Shown: piece after piece, positions 45,935 to 54,513 of the stretch | Position numbering within the stretch: the first letter of the stretch is position 1 | Layout: each line of letters begins with the position of its first letter | Assembly: GCA_006969745.1 (NCBI GenBank) | Contig: CP030886.1 | Location: 3,383,234-3,447,233, forward strand | Reading direction: 5' to 3' | DNA: 64,000 bases | From: Cytophagaceae bacterium | GTDB taxonomy: Bacteria > Bacteroidota > Bacteroidia > Cytophagales > Cyclobacteriaceae | The notes under the pieces: model-generated | What the model was told of the DNA's origin: nothing | Databases searched by the model: none | What the model saw: the letters and a program-made list of their open reading frames with translations, nothing else | Program-made: the position numbers and the translations under genes

Positions 45935-46831
45935 TCACTTTTTAATCAGTTCAAAGACAGCATCCAAATCAATACGATAGATGTCTCCAGGAGGCCTTAT
46001 TCCTTCCTCAACTGGCTCAGCTATGCCAGGTCTTTCAGAAGTAAAGAAGAGTGTTTGATCATCTTTGCTAAGTCCAGGTGCGAACTCTGCATATTCAGCG
46101 GTATTGACCAGCTCGCCCAGATTTTGCAACTCAGACCAATTCCCATCTTTATTCCAACTCACAAATAAATCCGGTGGAATGGCTGGTTCAACTCGAACGG
46201 CTACAATGAGAAAACTTTCATCAGAAGCGATGCAAGGATTGCCTGCATATATGGGCTGACCCTGATACTTTAATATAACCGGTTTGGGCGATTCGTAAGA
46301 TCCATCACTATACTCACTTTTCATTATGTATCTCCCTGAATCTCTTTCGGATATAAAATATGCATTTCCATTTTTAGCCACAGAAATAAAGATCTCAGTT
46401 GAATCTGAATTTAGTGGTGGCGGCATTAGGACTGGATCTGTCCAGGAAGTATTTGTTCGATCGATATACCACGTATTGAATGCTGCCGCTTCCAAAGAAT
46501 CGTGAACGGGTCGGTTGGAACTAAAATAAAGCCGCTTGTTGTCATGAGTTAAAAAAGGATCAACATCGATATATTTTCCTTCTGAAAAGGGAAGGGCAAC
46601 CGGATATGACCAATGTTCGCCACTTTTAGTTGTAACTAAAATTTGCATGCTGGATCGATCTGCATTTGTTCTGTTGAAAAAAATCTCTGTTCCGTCAGTA
46701 TTCATTGAAGTAGAAAACTCGGGCAGATACGATGAGACAATTTCAGGAAGTAAAATTTTAGCTTTAGGTGGTTCTTCTTGATTTTGCTGACATGCAAAAA
46801 GCAGAAGTAGAAGAGGTAGGAAGTGCTTCAT
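45935..46831 (-). CDS. PD40/TolB-like beta-propeller lipoprotein
   Basis: 298 residues with lipobox near Cys14 (LLLLFAC). The mature part contains PD40-type repeats (DGTEIFFNRTN, HDNKRLYFSSNRP, KDDQTLFFTSERPG). It lacks the N-terminal domain of TolB itself. Such proteins bind partners at the outer membrane or peptidoglycan; the role here is unknown. It converges on the caspase gene, with a 14-bp gap. Confidence 0.78.
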   Translation of the reverse strand: MKHFLPLLLLLFACQQNQEEPPKAKILLPEIVSSYLPEFSTSMNTDGTEIFFNRTNADRSSMQILVTTKSGEHWSYPVALPFSEGKYIDVDPFLTHDNKRLYFSSNRPVHDSLEAAAFNTWYIDRTNTSWTDPVLMPPPLNSDSTEIFISVAKNGNAYFISERDSGRYIMKSEYSDGSYESPKPVILKYQGQPIYAGNPCIASDESFLIVAVRVEPAIPPDLFVSWNKDGNWSELQNLGELVNTAEYAEFAPGLSKDDQTLFFTSERPGIAEPVEEGIRPPGDIYRIDLDAVFELIKK

Positions 46832-46882
46832 TTGTACTTTTTCACATAGCTAACGAAATGGTCATACCAATGTTCGTAGGGA

Positions 46883-47959
46883 TTAGAATTCCAGTGTGAG
46901 CTGGCTCGGCTGCACGGGCTCTTCATCTTTTCTGAAATTAGAAATACCTACTCCAATCAACCGAACGCCTTGTTCATCAAGCAGGTCCTCTGTCATCAAA
47001 TGTTTTGCAATTGATACGTATTCCTCTTCTTTATTTATTGCTTGCTCCAGGGTTTTACTTCTGGTGATTTGCCGGAAATCTGCATACTTCAACTTCAAAG
47101 TCACGGTGTGGCCATCCGTTGCTTTGCTTCGATGGTACCGATCATATGAAATGTGAGCGATGCGATCTATCTCTTCCATTATATCGGCCATCTCATAGAG
47201 GTTATCTTCAAAGGTTCGTTCAGCACTTACAGATTTAGTTTCCCGCACAGGTTGTACGCTTCGTGTATCTATACCTCTGGAAATGTTGTAGTAATACTGT
47301 CCAGACTTTCCGTAGCGAAGTTTGAGGTCGTCCAGACTTTTCTTTTTCAGATCTTTCCCGGTAAAGATCCCTGCTTTGACCATTTTCTCAGCAGTGACCT
47401 TGCCTATTCCATGGAAGCGATGAACGGGAAGCGAAGCAACAAAACCTTCCGCATCGTCTGGTAGTATCACGTAAAGACCATCCGGTTTATCCATATCGGA
47501 TGCTGTCTTTGCCAGAAACTTATTGTATGAGATTCCGGCAGACGCAATAAGTCCCGTTCGCTGCTTTATTTTCTGTTTGATCTCCTTAGCAATTAAGGTT
47601 GCGGAATTCAATCCTATTTTGTTCTCTGTGACATCCAGATAGGCCTCATCCAATGAAAGTGGCTCCACCAGATCTGTATATTCGAAAAACACTTCACGTA
47701 TTTGATTGGACAGTTCTTTGTAGCGCGAAAAGCGTGGGTACACAAAGATCAAATCTGGGCATTGTTTCGCTGCTTTGGCCGACGGCATTGCCGATTTCAC
47801 ACCAAACTTTCGTGCTTCGTAGCTAGCTGCTGCCACGACTCCACGTTGTGAATTACCTCCAACAGCCACAGGCTTTCCTCTCAGTTCAGGATTGTCCAGC
47901 TGCTCTACGGATGCATAAAACGCATCCATGTCTATATGTATGATCTTGCGATAGTCCAC
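46883..47959 (-). CDS. dinB: DNA polymerase IV (Y-family, DinB)
   Basis: About 358 residues if started at GTG 47959 (VDYRKIIHIDMDAF...), the usual N-terminus of DinB; a longer frame from 47983 adds eight residues. Catalytic Asp/Glu residues are visible in DMDAFYASVEQ and SLDEAYLDVT; a helix-hairpin-helix region (GIGKVTAEKMVKAG) follows, and the C-terminal PSQLTLEF is a beta-clamp-binding motif. It performs error-prone translesion synthesis. No LexA box was identified. Confidence 0.9.
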   Translation of the reverse strand: MDYRKIIHIDMDAFYASVEQLDNPELRGKPVAVGGNSQRGVVAAASYEARKFGVKSAMPSAKAAKQCPDLIFVYPRFSRYKELSNQIREVFFEYTDLVEPLSLDEAYLDVTENKIGLNSATLIAKEIKQKIKQRTGLIASAGISYNKFLAKTASDMDKPDGLYVILPDDAEGFVASLPVHRFHGIGKVTAEKMVKAGIFTGKDLKKKSLDDLKLRYGKSGQYYYNISRGIDTRSVQPVRETKSVSAERTFEDNLYEMADIMEEIDRIAHISYDRYHRSKATDGHTVTLKLKYADFRQITRSKTLEQAINKEEEYVSIAKHLMTEDLLDEQGVRLIGVGISNFRKDEEPVQPSQLTLEF

Positions 47960-48081
47960 GATATACCAGCAAAGAAATAACATCCAGTGACAACCCTGTG
48001 TCGCTGGGATTCAATAATGAATTGTCTATTCTGTAACCTTTCCCAAATCGACTAGTACTTTATGAAACTAATGAACTCAAA

Positions 48082-48546
48082 ATGAAAAATATTACAATCT
48101 TACTCTTAGCTGTAGGCATCTCCCTATCCGGATTTGGACAAAACACCGACAAAACATCAAAATCTAAAGGTCTGAAAAAAGTGGAGGGTATCTCGCAGTT
48201 CGCTCAATTGTCTGAGCTTTCCGAACTGGCAGAACTGGCAGCATTGTCTGAGTTATCTGAGCTGGCAGAACTGGGCAGTTTAGCAGAGCTTTCAGAATTA
48301 TCAGAATTGTCTTCACTGGCAGAATTGACCACCCTTGCCAATGAAGCTGTACTTCTCGATTTATCCGAATTAGAAGTGGAGCTAAATATGGATATGATGG
48401 AGATGTTCGAGGACTTTGGCAACTACGCCGATTTTGGAGACTTCCTCATTTATTCAGATTATGACAATGATGTAGAGGTTGATTTCGATGACATCCGAAA
48501 GAGCATAAAAGAGGCACTGAAAGACATAGATAACGAAAAAGAGTAA
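48082..48546 (+). CDS. Secreted protein with leucine at every third residue
   Basis: 154 residues with a signal peptide (1-20, ending GFGQ). From residue 43 to 85 leucine occurs at every third position without exception, 15 in a row, with Ser, Ala or Glu between (LSELAEL-type). The remainder is acidic (DFGNYADFGDFLIYSD) and ends in a helical KEALKDIDNEKE. The DNA is correspondingly repetitive (9-bp units). No family is recognised; a three-residue leucine period does not fit a standard alpha-helical heptad and suggests a 3-fold or beta-solenoid-like face, but structure is unknown. A terminator follows at 48557-48591 and a 41-bp repeat array begins soon after. Confidence 0.7.
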   Translation: MKNITILLLAVGISLSGFGQNTDKTSKSKGLKKVEGISQFAQLSELSELAELAALSELSELAELGSLAELSELSELSSLAELTTLANEAVLLDLSELEVELNMDMMEMFEDFGNYADFGDFLIYSDYDNDVEVDFDDIRKSIKEALKDIDNEKE

Positions 48547-48556
48547 GGTTCAGGTT

Positions 48557-48591
48557 ACCAGGTCTGGGTGAGAGCTGGGCCTGGTTTTTTT
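48557..48591 (+). terminator. Intrinsic terminator after the Leu-repeat protein gene
   Basis: ACCAGG (48557-48562) pairs with CCTGGT (48580-48585), with inner pairing possible, followed by a run of T. Confidence 0.75.
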
Positions 48592-48616
48592 GTTTTTATA
48601 CAAATAGCTCCCTGAC

Positions 48617-49120
48617 TTTTATGACAGCTAAAGCCGCTGTGAAAATATCCAAAAACATTTTGCGGCAACTAAATCAGCGACGAAAATAGTAGAAACATTT
48701 TTGCGGAAACTAAATTGATGCTCAAAATAGAGGAATCACTTTTGCGGCAACTAAATCTCTGGATGAAATCAAAGACCCACTTTTGCGAAAGCTAAATCAG
48801 CTGATGAAATGGAGGGATCACTTTTGCGAGAGCTAAATCAACTGATGAAATGGAGGAATCACTTTTGCGGCAACTAAATCAAGTGATGAAATAGAAGAAC
48901 CAATTTTGCTAAAGCTAAATCTCTGGATGAAATGGAGGAATCACTTTTGCGAGAGCTAAAATTTGAGGATAAAATAGAAGAACCAATTTTGCGGAAACTA
49001 AATTGATGCTCAAAATAGAAGAATCACTTTTGCGGCAGCTATATTCCTTGATGAAACAGCAGGATTCTTTTGGCAGCAGGGGAATCCAAGAAAAAAATAG
49101 GAGAACCAGTTTTGTTTCAG
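48617..49120. repeat. 41-bp tandem direct-repeat array, about 12 units
   Basis: Units begin TTTTGCGGCAACTAAATC (with variants such as GCGAGAGC or GCGAAAGC) and continue ATGAAATAGAGGAATCA. The TTTTG start recurs at about 48617 (degenerate), 48658, 48699, 48740, 48781, 48822, 48863, 48904, 48945, 48987, 49028, 49068 and 49110, that is every 41 bp with a single 42-bp and one 40-bp step. The edges are degenerate. 41 bp is close to four helical turns. No coding frame persists since 41 is not a multiple of three. It fills the otherwise gene-free 589-bp gap between 48546 and 49135. Confidence 0.9.
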
Positions 49121-49134
49121 GGTCTATTGGAAGC

Positions 49135-49677
49135 TCAACCTCTCTTCCTCACAAAATGATTCTGCACCAACTGCCCAAAAAAGACTTTGGATTCCACTAA
49201 CTCGAACTGAAGTTCTTTTGGAAATTCACCAAATAGGGAAGGGCCACCACCCAATACAATAGGAAAGGTGGTAATGATCATCTCATCGATGAGATCTTCT
49301 TTGAGAAAGCTTTGGATGGTACTTCCTCCATCAATGTACAATCGTGTGTGTCCCTGGGAATGAATTTGTTCAAGAACTTCTGTCAACGTACCATTTACAA
49401 GAAAGGCTTTTCCTTGATGACTTTCGGGGATTTCTTTGAGTTGATTACTCAGGACATATACTGGTTTTTGGTATGGCCACTCCACATCAAACCCTAACAC
49501 TGTTTCGAAGGTATTGCGACCCATCACCAGCGCATCAATCTCATTGGTAAATGCATAATACCCCATGTCTTCACCCTCGGGGATAGGAATAGCATCGAGC
49601 CAGGCAATACCATCATTACGATCCGCAATGCGACCGTCCAGACTAGTAGCTATGTAAACACTGTTTTTCTTTTGCAT
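49135..49677 (-). CDS. Dihydrofolate-reductase-like / RibD C-terminal-domain reductase
   Basis: 180 residues. YIATSLDGRIADRNDGIAWL in pieces (7-26) is the DHFR/RibD-C N-terminus, VMGRNTFE (51-58) the NADPH-binding signature, and LYIDGGSTIQSFL (113-125) and FPIVLGGGPSLFGEF complete the family pattern. It belongs to the YwjB/YyaP-like group of unassigned reductases. It overlaps the upstream methyltransferase gene by 35 bp on the same strand. Confidence 0.82.
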   Translation of the reverse strand: MQKKNSVYIATSLDGRIADRNDGIAWLDAIPIPEGEDMGYYAFTNEIDALVMGRNTFETVLGFDVEWPYQKPVYVLSNQLKEIPESHQGKAFLVNGTLTEVLEQIHSQGHTRLYIDGGSTIQSFLKEDLIDEMIITTFPIVLGGGPSLFGEFPKELQFELVESKVFFGQLVQNHFVRKRG

Positions 49678-50266
49678 TTTTAATCGGATCCTTAGTTATA
49701 ACATACAATTTAATCACCGGATCAAATGTATTATGGCATTCAAAATGTGCTAAGTCTATTTTTTCAAGCATGCCTTCCATGTAACCGGCCCGCTGATACA
49801 ATTTAAAATTAGCATAGTGGGCATTAAAACGCTGGTCTAGCCAAAGTAGCAATCTTTGTGTCCATTTGGAAGGTCGACAAAATGCACATACAATCGTGAT
49901 TTGAAAATGGTCAATAATTCGCCTGAGCAGTAGGTGAGCATCGTGCTTTGGTAACAGATGAAAGAATAGGCTGATGATTGCGTAATCAGCCTTCTTTTCA
50001 GGGAAGGACTTTTGCAAGTCCAATTGAATAAAGTCGAGATTTTCTATCTGAAGCTGTTCTTTTCTTTTTAATGCATAGTCGATAAACCGCTTAGATTTAT
50101 CAATACCAACACCAGAATTAATTTTATCTGATAATTGAAAAAGTAGATCTCCTGTACCACAGCCAAAATCAATAACTTCTGCTCCAGGATTTAGCAGGTC
50201 TGAAATCTGCCTTCGTATAGGTCTTAGGTATTTATCTGAGGTATTAGATTTTAGAGCCCCATTCAT
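49643..50266 (-). CDS. Class I SAM-dependent methyltransferase
   Basis: 207 residues. Motif I is VIDFGCGTG at 31-39, with GIDKS (54-58) as the end of beta-2 and FIQLDL and SLFFHLL as motifs further on. The substrate is not identified. It starts at ATG 50266 (downstream of MATG-like context ATGAGATGAAT) and overlaps the reductase gene by 35 bp, implying coupled expression. Confidence 0.72.
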   Translation of the reverse strand: MNGALKSNTSDKYLRPIRRQISDLLNPGAEVIDFGCGTGDLLFQLSDKINSGVGIDKSKRFIDYALKRKEQLQIENLDFIQLDLQKSFPEKKADYAIISLFFHLLPKHDAHLLLRRIIDHFQITIVCAFCRPSKWTQRLLLWLDQRFNAHYANFKLYQRAGYMEGMLEKIDLAHFECHNTFDPVIKLYVITKDPIKNAKEKQCLHSY

Positions 50267-50315
50267 CTCATCACCTGATTTGGCCGATTAATTACAATCA
50301 CATATCAAATTCGAC

Positions 50316-51674
50316 TTACTTCAACCCTTCCCGATCCAATAAGTACATCATAGCACTCATGCTTGCTGCGCCCAGCTCCAGTTCACGTCTATCAACTGCT
50401 TCAAATACGTCAGCTGGTGTGTGATGATAGATAAAATACTTCTGTGTGCTTGGCCGCAAGCCAATCAGCAATGTTCCGTGTGATCGCAGTGGTCCAATGT
50501 CTGCCCCGCCACCGTTCTGATCAAAATCCCAAAGCCGATAGGGTAGAAAGTAATCTCTCCAGGCTCTGATTTGTGCTCTTTGCTCCTCAGATCCTGAAGT
50601 AGAAAAGCCAAGCGGTTGAAAACCTCCGGAATCCGATTCCAGAGCTGCGATGTGTTTCTCGCCTTTCTGCTTGGCAACTCTTGCATATTCTGTACCGCCT
50701 CGCAATCCATTTTCTTCGTTCATCCACATCACAGCGCGGAGCGTGCGTTTTGGCTGGATACCCAATGCTTTGAACAATCGCAAAGCTTCGATTGCCTGAA
50801 TGCATCCACTGCCGTCATCGTGTGCACCTTCACCTACATCCCAGGAGTCAAGGTGGCCGCCTACCGCAACAATTTCATCTGGAAACTCTGATCCACGTAG
50901 CTCACCAATCACATTGTATGAAAGCACATCGGGTAGCTGTTGGCAATGCGTTTCGATATACACGTTTAGCTTCTGTTCTTTCAATATCTGGCTCAACTTA
51001 TTTGCATCATTTGTGCTTATGGCCACCGCTGGTATTTGATTGATTAATGCTTTGTATCTCAATGATCCTGTATGTGGAATATCATCTTGCCGATTGGTTA
51101 CTGAGCGGATAATAATGGCCTTTGCTCCATACTTGGCAGCCTCAGAAGCTCCAGACGAACGCTGCACTACTGCTCCACCATAAGCACCGAATGTGTTGAT
51201 GATGGTGGGATCCATTTCTCCATTGTAGAACACGATCTTGCCTTCTACTTTCTTTCCCAGCTCATTTACCTCATCGATACCACTCACTTCAATCACTTCT
51301 GAAAGCACTCCCTCCGGACCCGTTCCAACTGAATTTCCCAGCGCCAACGCATTGAAATCAATTATGCCATGCTTATCCGAATTGATTGCACGAACAATCT
51401 CTTTCTTGCCTCGTACCCAATGGGGTACCATCACGGGTTGCAAATACACTGTGTCGAATCCGTAAGACTCCATAAGTTGTTTAGTGTATTCTACCGCTGC
51501 AGCTGCTTCGGGTGAACCTGAAAGTCGGCTTCCGATTTCCTTACACAGCACACGCAGGTCTTCATAGGCGCGACCCTTTGTCAATGCTTCATTGTAGATT
51601 TCTTTGATTTGTTCCTCGTGTTGGGAGAATGCCAGTATTGGTGCTAAAAGTGAAAGCAGTAAAATCTTCTTCAT
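50316..51674 (-). CDS. M28 family zinc metallopeptidase, exported (carboxypeptidase Q-like)
   Basis: 452 residues with signal peptide (1-18). A PA domain (about 110-240) is inserted before the catalytic part. Zinc and catalytic residues are visible: His274 (GGHLDSWD), Asp286 (HDDGSG), Glu320/Glu321 (MNEENG), Asp348 (ESDSGG) and His near 427 (FIYHHTPAD). The enzyme is expected to act as an aminopeptidase or carboxypeptidase in the periplasm or outside the cell. Confidence 0.88.
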   Translation of the reverse strand: MKKILLLSLLAPILAFSQHEEQIKEIYNEALTKGRAYEDLRVLCKEIGSRLSGSPEAAAAVEYTKQLMESYGFDTVYLQPVMVPHWVRGKKEIVRAINSDKHGIIDFNALALGNSVGTGPEGVLSEVIEVSGIDEVNELGKKVEGKIVFYNGEMDPTIINTFGAYGGAVVQRSSGASEAAKYGAKAIIIRSVTNRQDDIPHTGSLRYKALINQIPAVAISTNDANKLSQILKEQKLNVYIETHCQQLPDVLSYNVIGELRGSEFPDEIVAVGGHLDSWDVGEGAHDDGSGCIQAIEALRLFKALGIQPKRTLRAVMWMNEENGLRGGTEYARVAKQKGEKHIAALESDSGGFQPLGFSTSGSEEQRAQIRAWRDYFLPYRLWDFDQNGGGADIGPLRSHGTLLIGLRPSTQKYFIYHHTPADVFEAVDRRELELGAASMSAMMYLLDREGLK

Positions 51675-51749
51675 GCATTGAAATTAGCAGAATAGCTGCT
51701 TGGTTCAAAATATGCTTGGATGAATGGAGAAATTGACTGTATTTGTGGT

Positions 51750-52382
51750 TTAAATGGTCTTAACCAACTTAGGTATCACCCGGTGACCACCGTCGTACCA
51801 GTGTAATTCGGGTTTTCTTCCCATTGCATTTTTTACCACTTCGTTTTGCTGCGGAATCATCTCGTCCTTGAAATACACATCCTCTTTGCTGGTGTAGTAA
51901 TGAATACCTTCTTCTCCGGTCAAATACCCCCAATCATTGGGATTGGTATCCGGCGGGAACGTCCCTGCCCAGATGATCATTTGCTCAAAAGGAATCTTTG
52001 CATGAGCTGCATAGCGCCCCATCGTTGCAGTGCCTTGAGAAAATCCAAAATAGATCAGTTTTTTACTATTTAGATCAAACTGATTTAATACTGCGTCTAT
52101 ATATGAATACTGATTTTCAATTTCTGTTAATCGGTCTTCTTTTGTCATCCATGAAGCCCCAACCCGACCATAAACTCCTTCCAAATAATACTTAGAAAGA
52201 CCTTGAGGTGCTATAATGAAGTTTTTATCAGGATCAAGACCTTCAAATTTCTTTATGAAAAACTCAGCCAGTTGACCATAGCCATGAAAGACCAGCCAAA
52301 CTCTTTCTGTTTTGGATGTCAGATTATTGAGTGTATAATAAGACGCCTTAATTGAGATATCTAAATGACGTTGTATGCTCAT
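51750..52382 (-). CDS. Alpha/beta hydrolase (esterase-like)
   Basis: 210 residues. ATG 52382 is chosen because it forms the ATGA overlap with the upstream gene's stop at 52379. The nucleophile is in GFSQG and the histidine in GGHRV, the pattern of dienelactone-hydrolase or carboxylesterase-type enzymes; HGYG near residue 32 gives the oxyanion region. Substrate unknown. It is coupled to the DUF819 transporter gene. Confidence 0.8.
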   Translation of the reverse strand: MSIQRHLDISIKASYYTLNNLTSKTERVWLVFHGYGQLAEFFIKKFEGLDPDKNFIIAPQGLSKYYLEGVYGRVGASWMTKEDRLTEIENQYSYIDAVLNQFDLNSKKLIYFGFSQGTATMGRYAAHAKIPFEQMIIWAGTFPPDTNPNDWGYLTGEEGIHYYTSKEDVYFKDEMIPQQNEVVKNAMGRKPELHWYDGGHRVIPKLVKTI

Positions 52383-53620
52383 GAAGCTACCATTTGCATC
52401 ATTAGACCACACAAATAGGCACCATAGGTTCCAAGAACATAACCCAGCACAGCCATTAAAACTCCGACAGGAGCCAATGAAGGATGAAATTCTGTTGCAA
52501 TAACCGGAGCGGATGCGGCACCTCCAACATTTGCTGTACTTCCAACTGCTATGAAAAAGTATGGAGCCTTGATCAACTTAGCTACAATGGCAAGCAGCAA
52601 AACATGAAATAATATCCAGGTAATACCCAGAAAGAAGTAACCCGGATTGGAGAAGATTGCCAGGATATCCATATTCATTCCAATAGCAGCTACAAGTATG
52701 TAAATAAATGCTCTTCCGATTCTGGAAGCACCTACTCCTTCAAGTTCTCGTGCCTTGGTAAATGATAAGATTACCCCGAGAGTGGTCGCAATGACTACAA
52801 GCCAGAAAAAACCGGAAGTAAGACTGTATTGCTCTAAAGCTGGAAATTGCTCTAAAAATGGGACGATTAAATCTGAACAGAAGTGCGCAAACCCTGTGCA
52901 GGCAAACCCCACCATCAGGACCTTCATCAAGTCTGTAAGGCTAGGTATTTTGGCAACACTTGCCTGATAGTCTTCCATTTTAGTCTTTAGTGCCTCTATG
53001 GCCGACGAATCTGCCTTAAGCTTACGATCAATAATTTTTGTTACTGCAACGCCGGCGATTAGTATTCCGAGCCATGCGTTCCCAACGATTATATCCACGG
53101 TAACCATGGTAGAGAACAATTCGTCACTCACCTCAAACACCTCCTTCATTGTGGCTTGATTGGCACCACCGCCAATCCATGAACCTGCGATGGTCGTCAT
53201 CCCGCGCCACACTTCATTTGGAGCCACACCGCCAACTAAATCCGGTGCGATTTGGGAAAATATCATTATCGTTAATGGACCTCCTATCATGATACCAACG
53301 GTACCTGTCACAAACATGATCACTGCTTTTGATCCAAGCTTAGCTATTTCTTTTAAGTCTACGCTGATGGTGAGCAGTACCAAACTGGCAGGCAATAGAT
53401 ACCTGGATGCGACGAAGTACAGATTAGACTTTGATGGATCTATCAGTCCTAAAGCTTTCATCAGCGATGGAAGAAAGTAGCAAACAAGAAGTGCCGGAAC
53501 GTAAGTGTAGAATTTTTTCCAAAAAGGATGATCGAGTGCAGAAGTATAAAAAACTGCTCCAAGCATCAGCATGAGCATTCCAAAAATTACGGCATCATTT
53601 GTGATAAAGGGTTGGTCCAT
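52379..53620 (-). CDS. DUF819 family membrane protein
   Basis: 413 residues and about ten to twelve transmembrane helices. The pattern GSWIGGGANQATMKEV in the middle and the paired hydrophobic halves identify DUF819 (YjcL-like), probably an ion or organic-anion transporter. There is a cytoplasmic loop near 200-225 (KLKADSSAIEALKTKMEDYQ). Its stop overlaps the hydrolase start by ATGA. Confidence 0.82.
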   Translation of the reverse strand: MDQPFITNDAVIFGMLMLMLGAVFYTSALDHPFWKKFYTYVPALLVCYFLPSLMKALGLIDPSKSNLYFVASRYLLPASLVLLTISVDLKEIAKLGSKAVIMFVTGTVGIMIGGPLTIMIFSQIAPDLVGGVAPNEVWRGMTTIAGSWIGGGANQATMKEVFEVSDELFSTMVTVDIIVGNAWLGILIAGVAVTKIIDRKLKADSSAIEALKTKMEDYQASVAKIPSLTDLMKVLMVGFACTGFAHFCSDLIVPFLEQFPALEQYSLTSGFFWLVVIATTLGVILSFTKARELEGVGASRIGRAFIYILVAAIGMNMDILAIFSNPGYFFLGITWILFHVLLLAIVAKLIKAPYFFIAVGSTANVGGAASAPVIATEFHPSLAPVGVLMAVLGYVLGTYGAYLCGLMMQMVAS

Positions 53621-53656
53621 TGTCTAGTGAATTAGCTCCAAGAATAAGCATTATCC

Positions 53657-53686
53657 TTGAGCATATCCATCTTTATTTTATTTTTG
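53657..53686 (+). promoter_or_regulatory. Promoter of the bTHX gene (TTG-N19-TATTTTTG)
   Basis: TTG (53657-53659) and TATTTTTG (53679-53686) fit the Bacteroidota -33/-7 consensus with a 19-nt spacing. The predicted start near 53693 lies 8-10 bp before ATG 53701. Confidence 0.8.
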
Positions 53687-53700
53687 AAAAAAATACGATT

Positions 53701-53829
53701 ATGGGAAAAGGAGATAAGAAAACCAGAAGAGGCAAGATTTCTAAAGGTACATACGGAGCTTCAAGACCCAGAAGTGCCAATAAGAAGTCAGCTGCTGAAC
53801 CAGCAAAAAAACCTTCTAAAAAGAAATAG
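53701..53829 (+). CDS. 30S ribosomal protein bTHX
   Basis: 42 residues, starting MGKGDKKTRRGKISKGTYG, the bTHX (Thx) family found in Bacteroidota and Thermus. It is basic (Lys/Arg-rich) with a Lys-rich tail KKPSKKK and binds the head of the 30S subunit. The start is ATG 53701, not the far-upstream in-frame ATG at 53620. A consensus promoter lies immediately upstream, as expected for a ribosomal protein. Confidence 0.9.
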   Translation: MGKGDKKTRRGKISKGTYGASRPRSANKKSAAEPAKKPSKKK

Positions 53830-53832
53830 TAA

Positions 53833-54513
53833 ATGAGGATTGCATGGTTGATCTGTCTAGTGATGGCAGTAAATGTAGGAGTAGGACAAACGACATTTGT
53901 AGGGGTGAAGGCGGGAGGCCATGTTTCATCTGCTTTTATTGAACACACGGTGTTTAATCTAAATCTGAATAGTACCTTTCTACCGGGTGCGAGCGGTGGA
54001 GTGTTTGTGAAATACCTTCCCGAACCCGGAAATTCGTTTCTTAATTCAGGAATACAATTTGGTGTAAACTATGTGCAAAAAGGGTGGAAGCAAACATTTC
54101 TAACTGATGAGCCTAGTTATACAGCACGAATGAATTATCTGGAAATCCCGCTGGAAGGCTTTGGCTACTTTGGAGGACAGAATAAATATTTCATTTCTGC
54201 CGGCCTTTACATGGAATTTCTGGTGAGCGAAGATCTGGACGAAGTTCCTGACAGTAACAACACTGGAGCAGCTGACTTTTATACCTATGATGAGGATAGA
54301 GATAGGCAAGTAGGATATGGCGCCAGACTTGGAGGTGGAATGTGGAGAGAATTGTCAATTGGCACCTTCCAGTTGGAAGGATTTTTTAGCTACAGTTTCA
54401 GTAACTTTATAGATGCTGGAGATCTCACAACAGAGACACCAGACTTATCCAATCATTGGATGTTGGGTTTCACAGTAGGATATATGATTTCGTTTGGAGA
54501 TAATAAAGAATGA
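53833..54513 (+). CDS. Outer-membrane beta-barrel protein (PorT-like porin family)
   Basis: 226 residues with signal peptide (1-16, ending VGVGQ). Alternating strands and a C-terminal strand ending LGFTVGYMISFGDNKE suggest an 8-stranded barrel. It begins 3 bp after the bTHX stop and overlaps the AlkB-like gene start by 4 bp, so bTHX, barrel and AlkB probably share a transcript. Confidence 0.72.
   Translation: MRIAWLICLVMAVNVGVGQTTFVGVKAGGHVSSAFIEHTVFNLNLNSTFLPGASGGVFVKYLPEPGNSFLNSGIQFGVNYVQKGWKQTFLTDEPSYTARMNYLEIPLEGFGYFGGQNKYFISAGLYMEFLVSEDLDEVPDSNNTGAADFYTYDEDRDRQVGYGARLGGGMWRELSIGTFQLEGFFSYSFSNFIDAGDLTTETPDLSNHWMLGFTVGYMISFGDNKE

Noticed and set aside
48658..49110. CRISPR array at the 41-bp repeats
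   Set aside because: There are no unique spacers of similar length between conserved repeats: the whole 41-bp unit repeats as one block, and no cas genes are present in the window.
49003..49200. A 65-codon plus-strand ORF at the end of the repeat array
   Set aside because: It runs through the 41-bp repeats and into the antisense of the reductase gene, with no family-like sequence; the frame is a by-product of the repeat.
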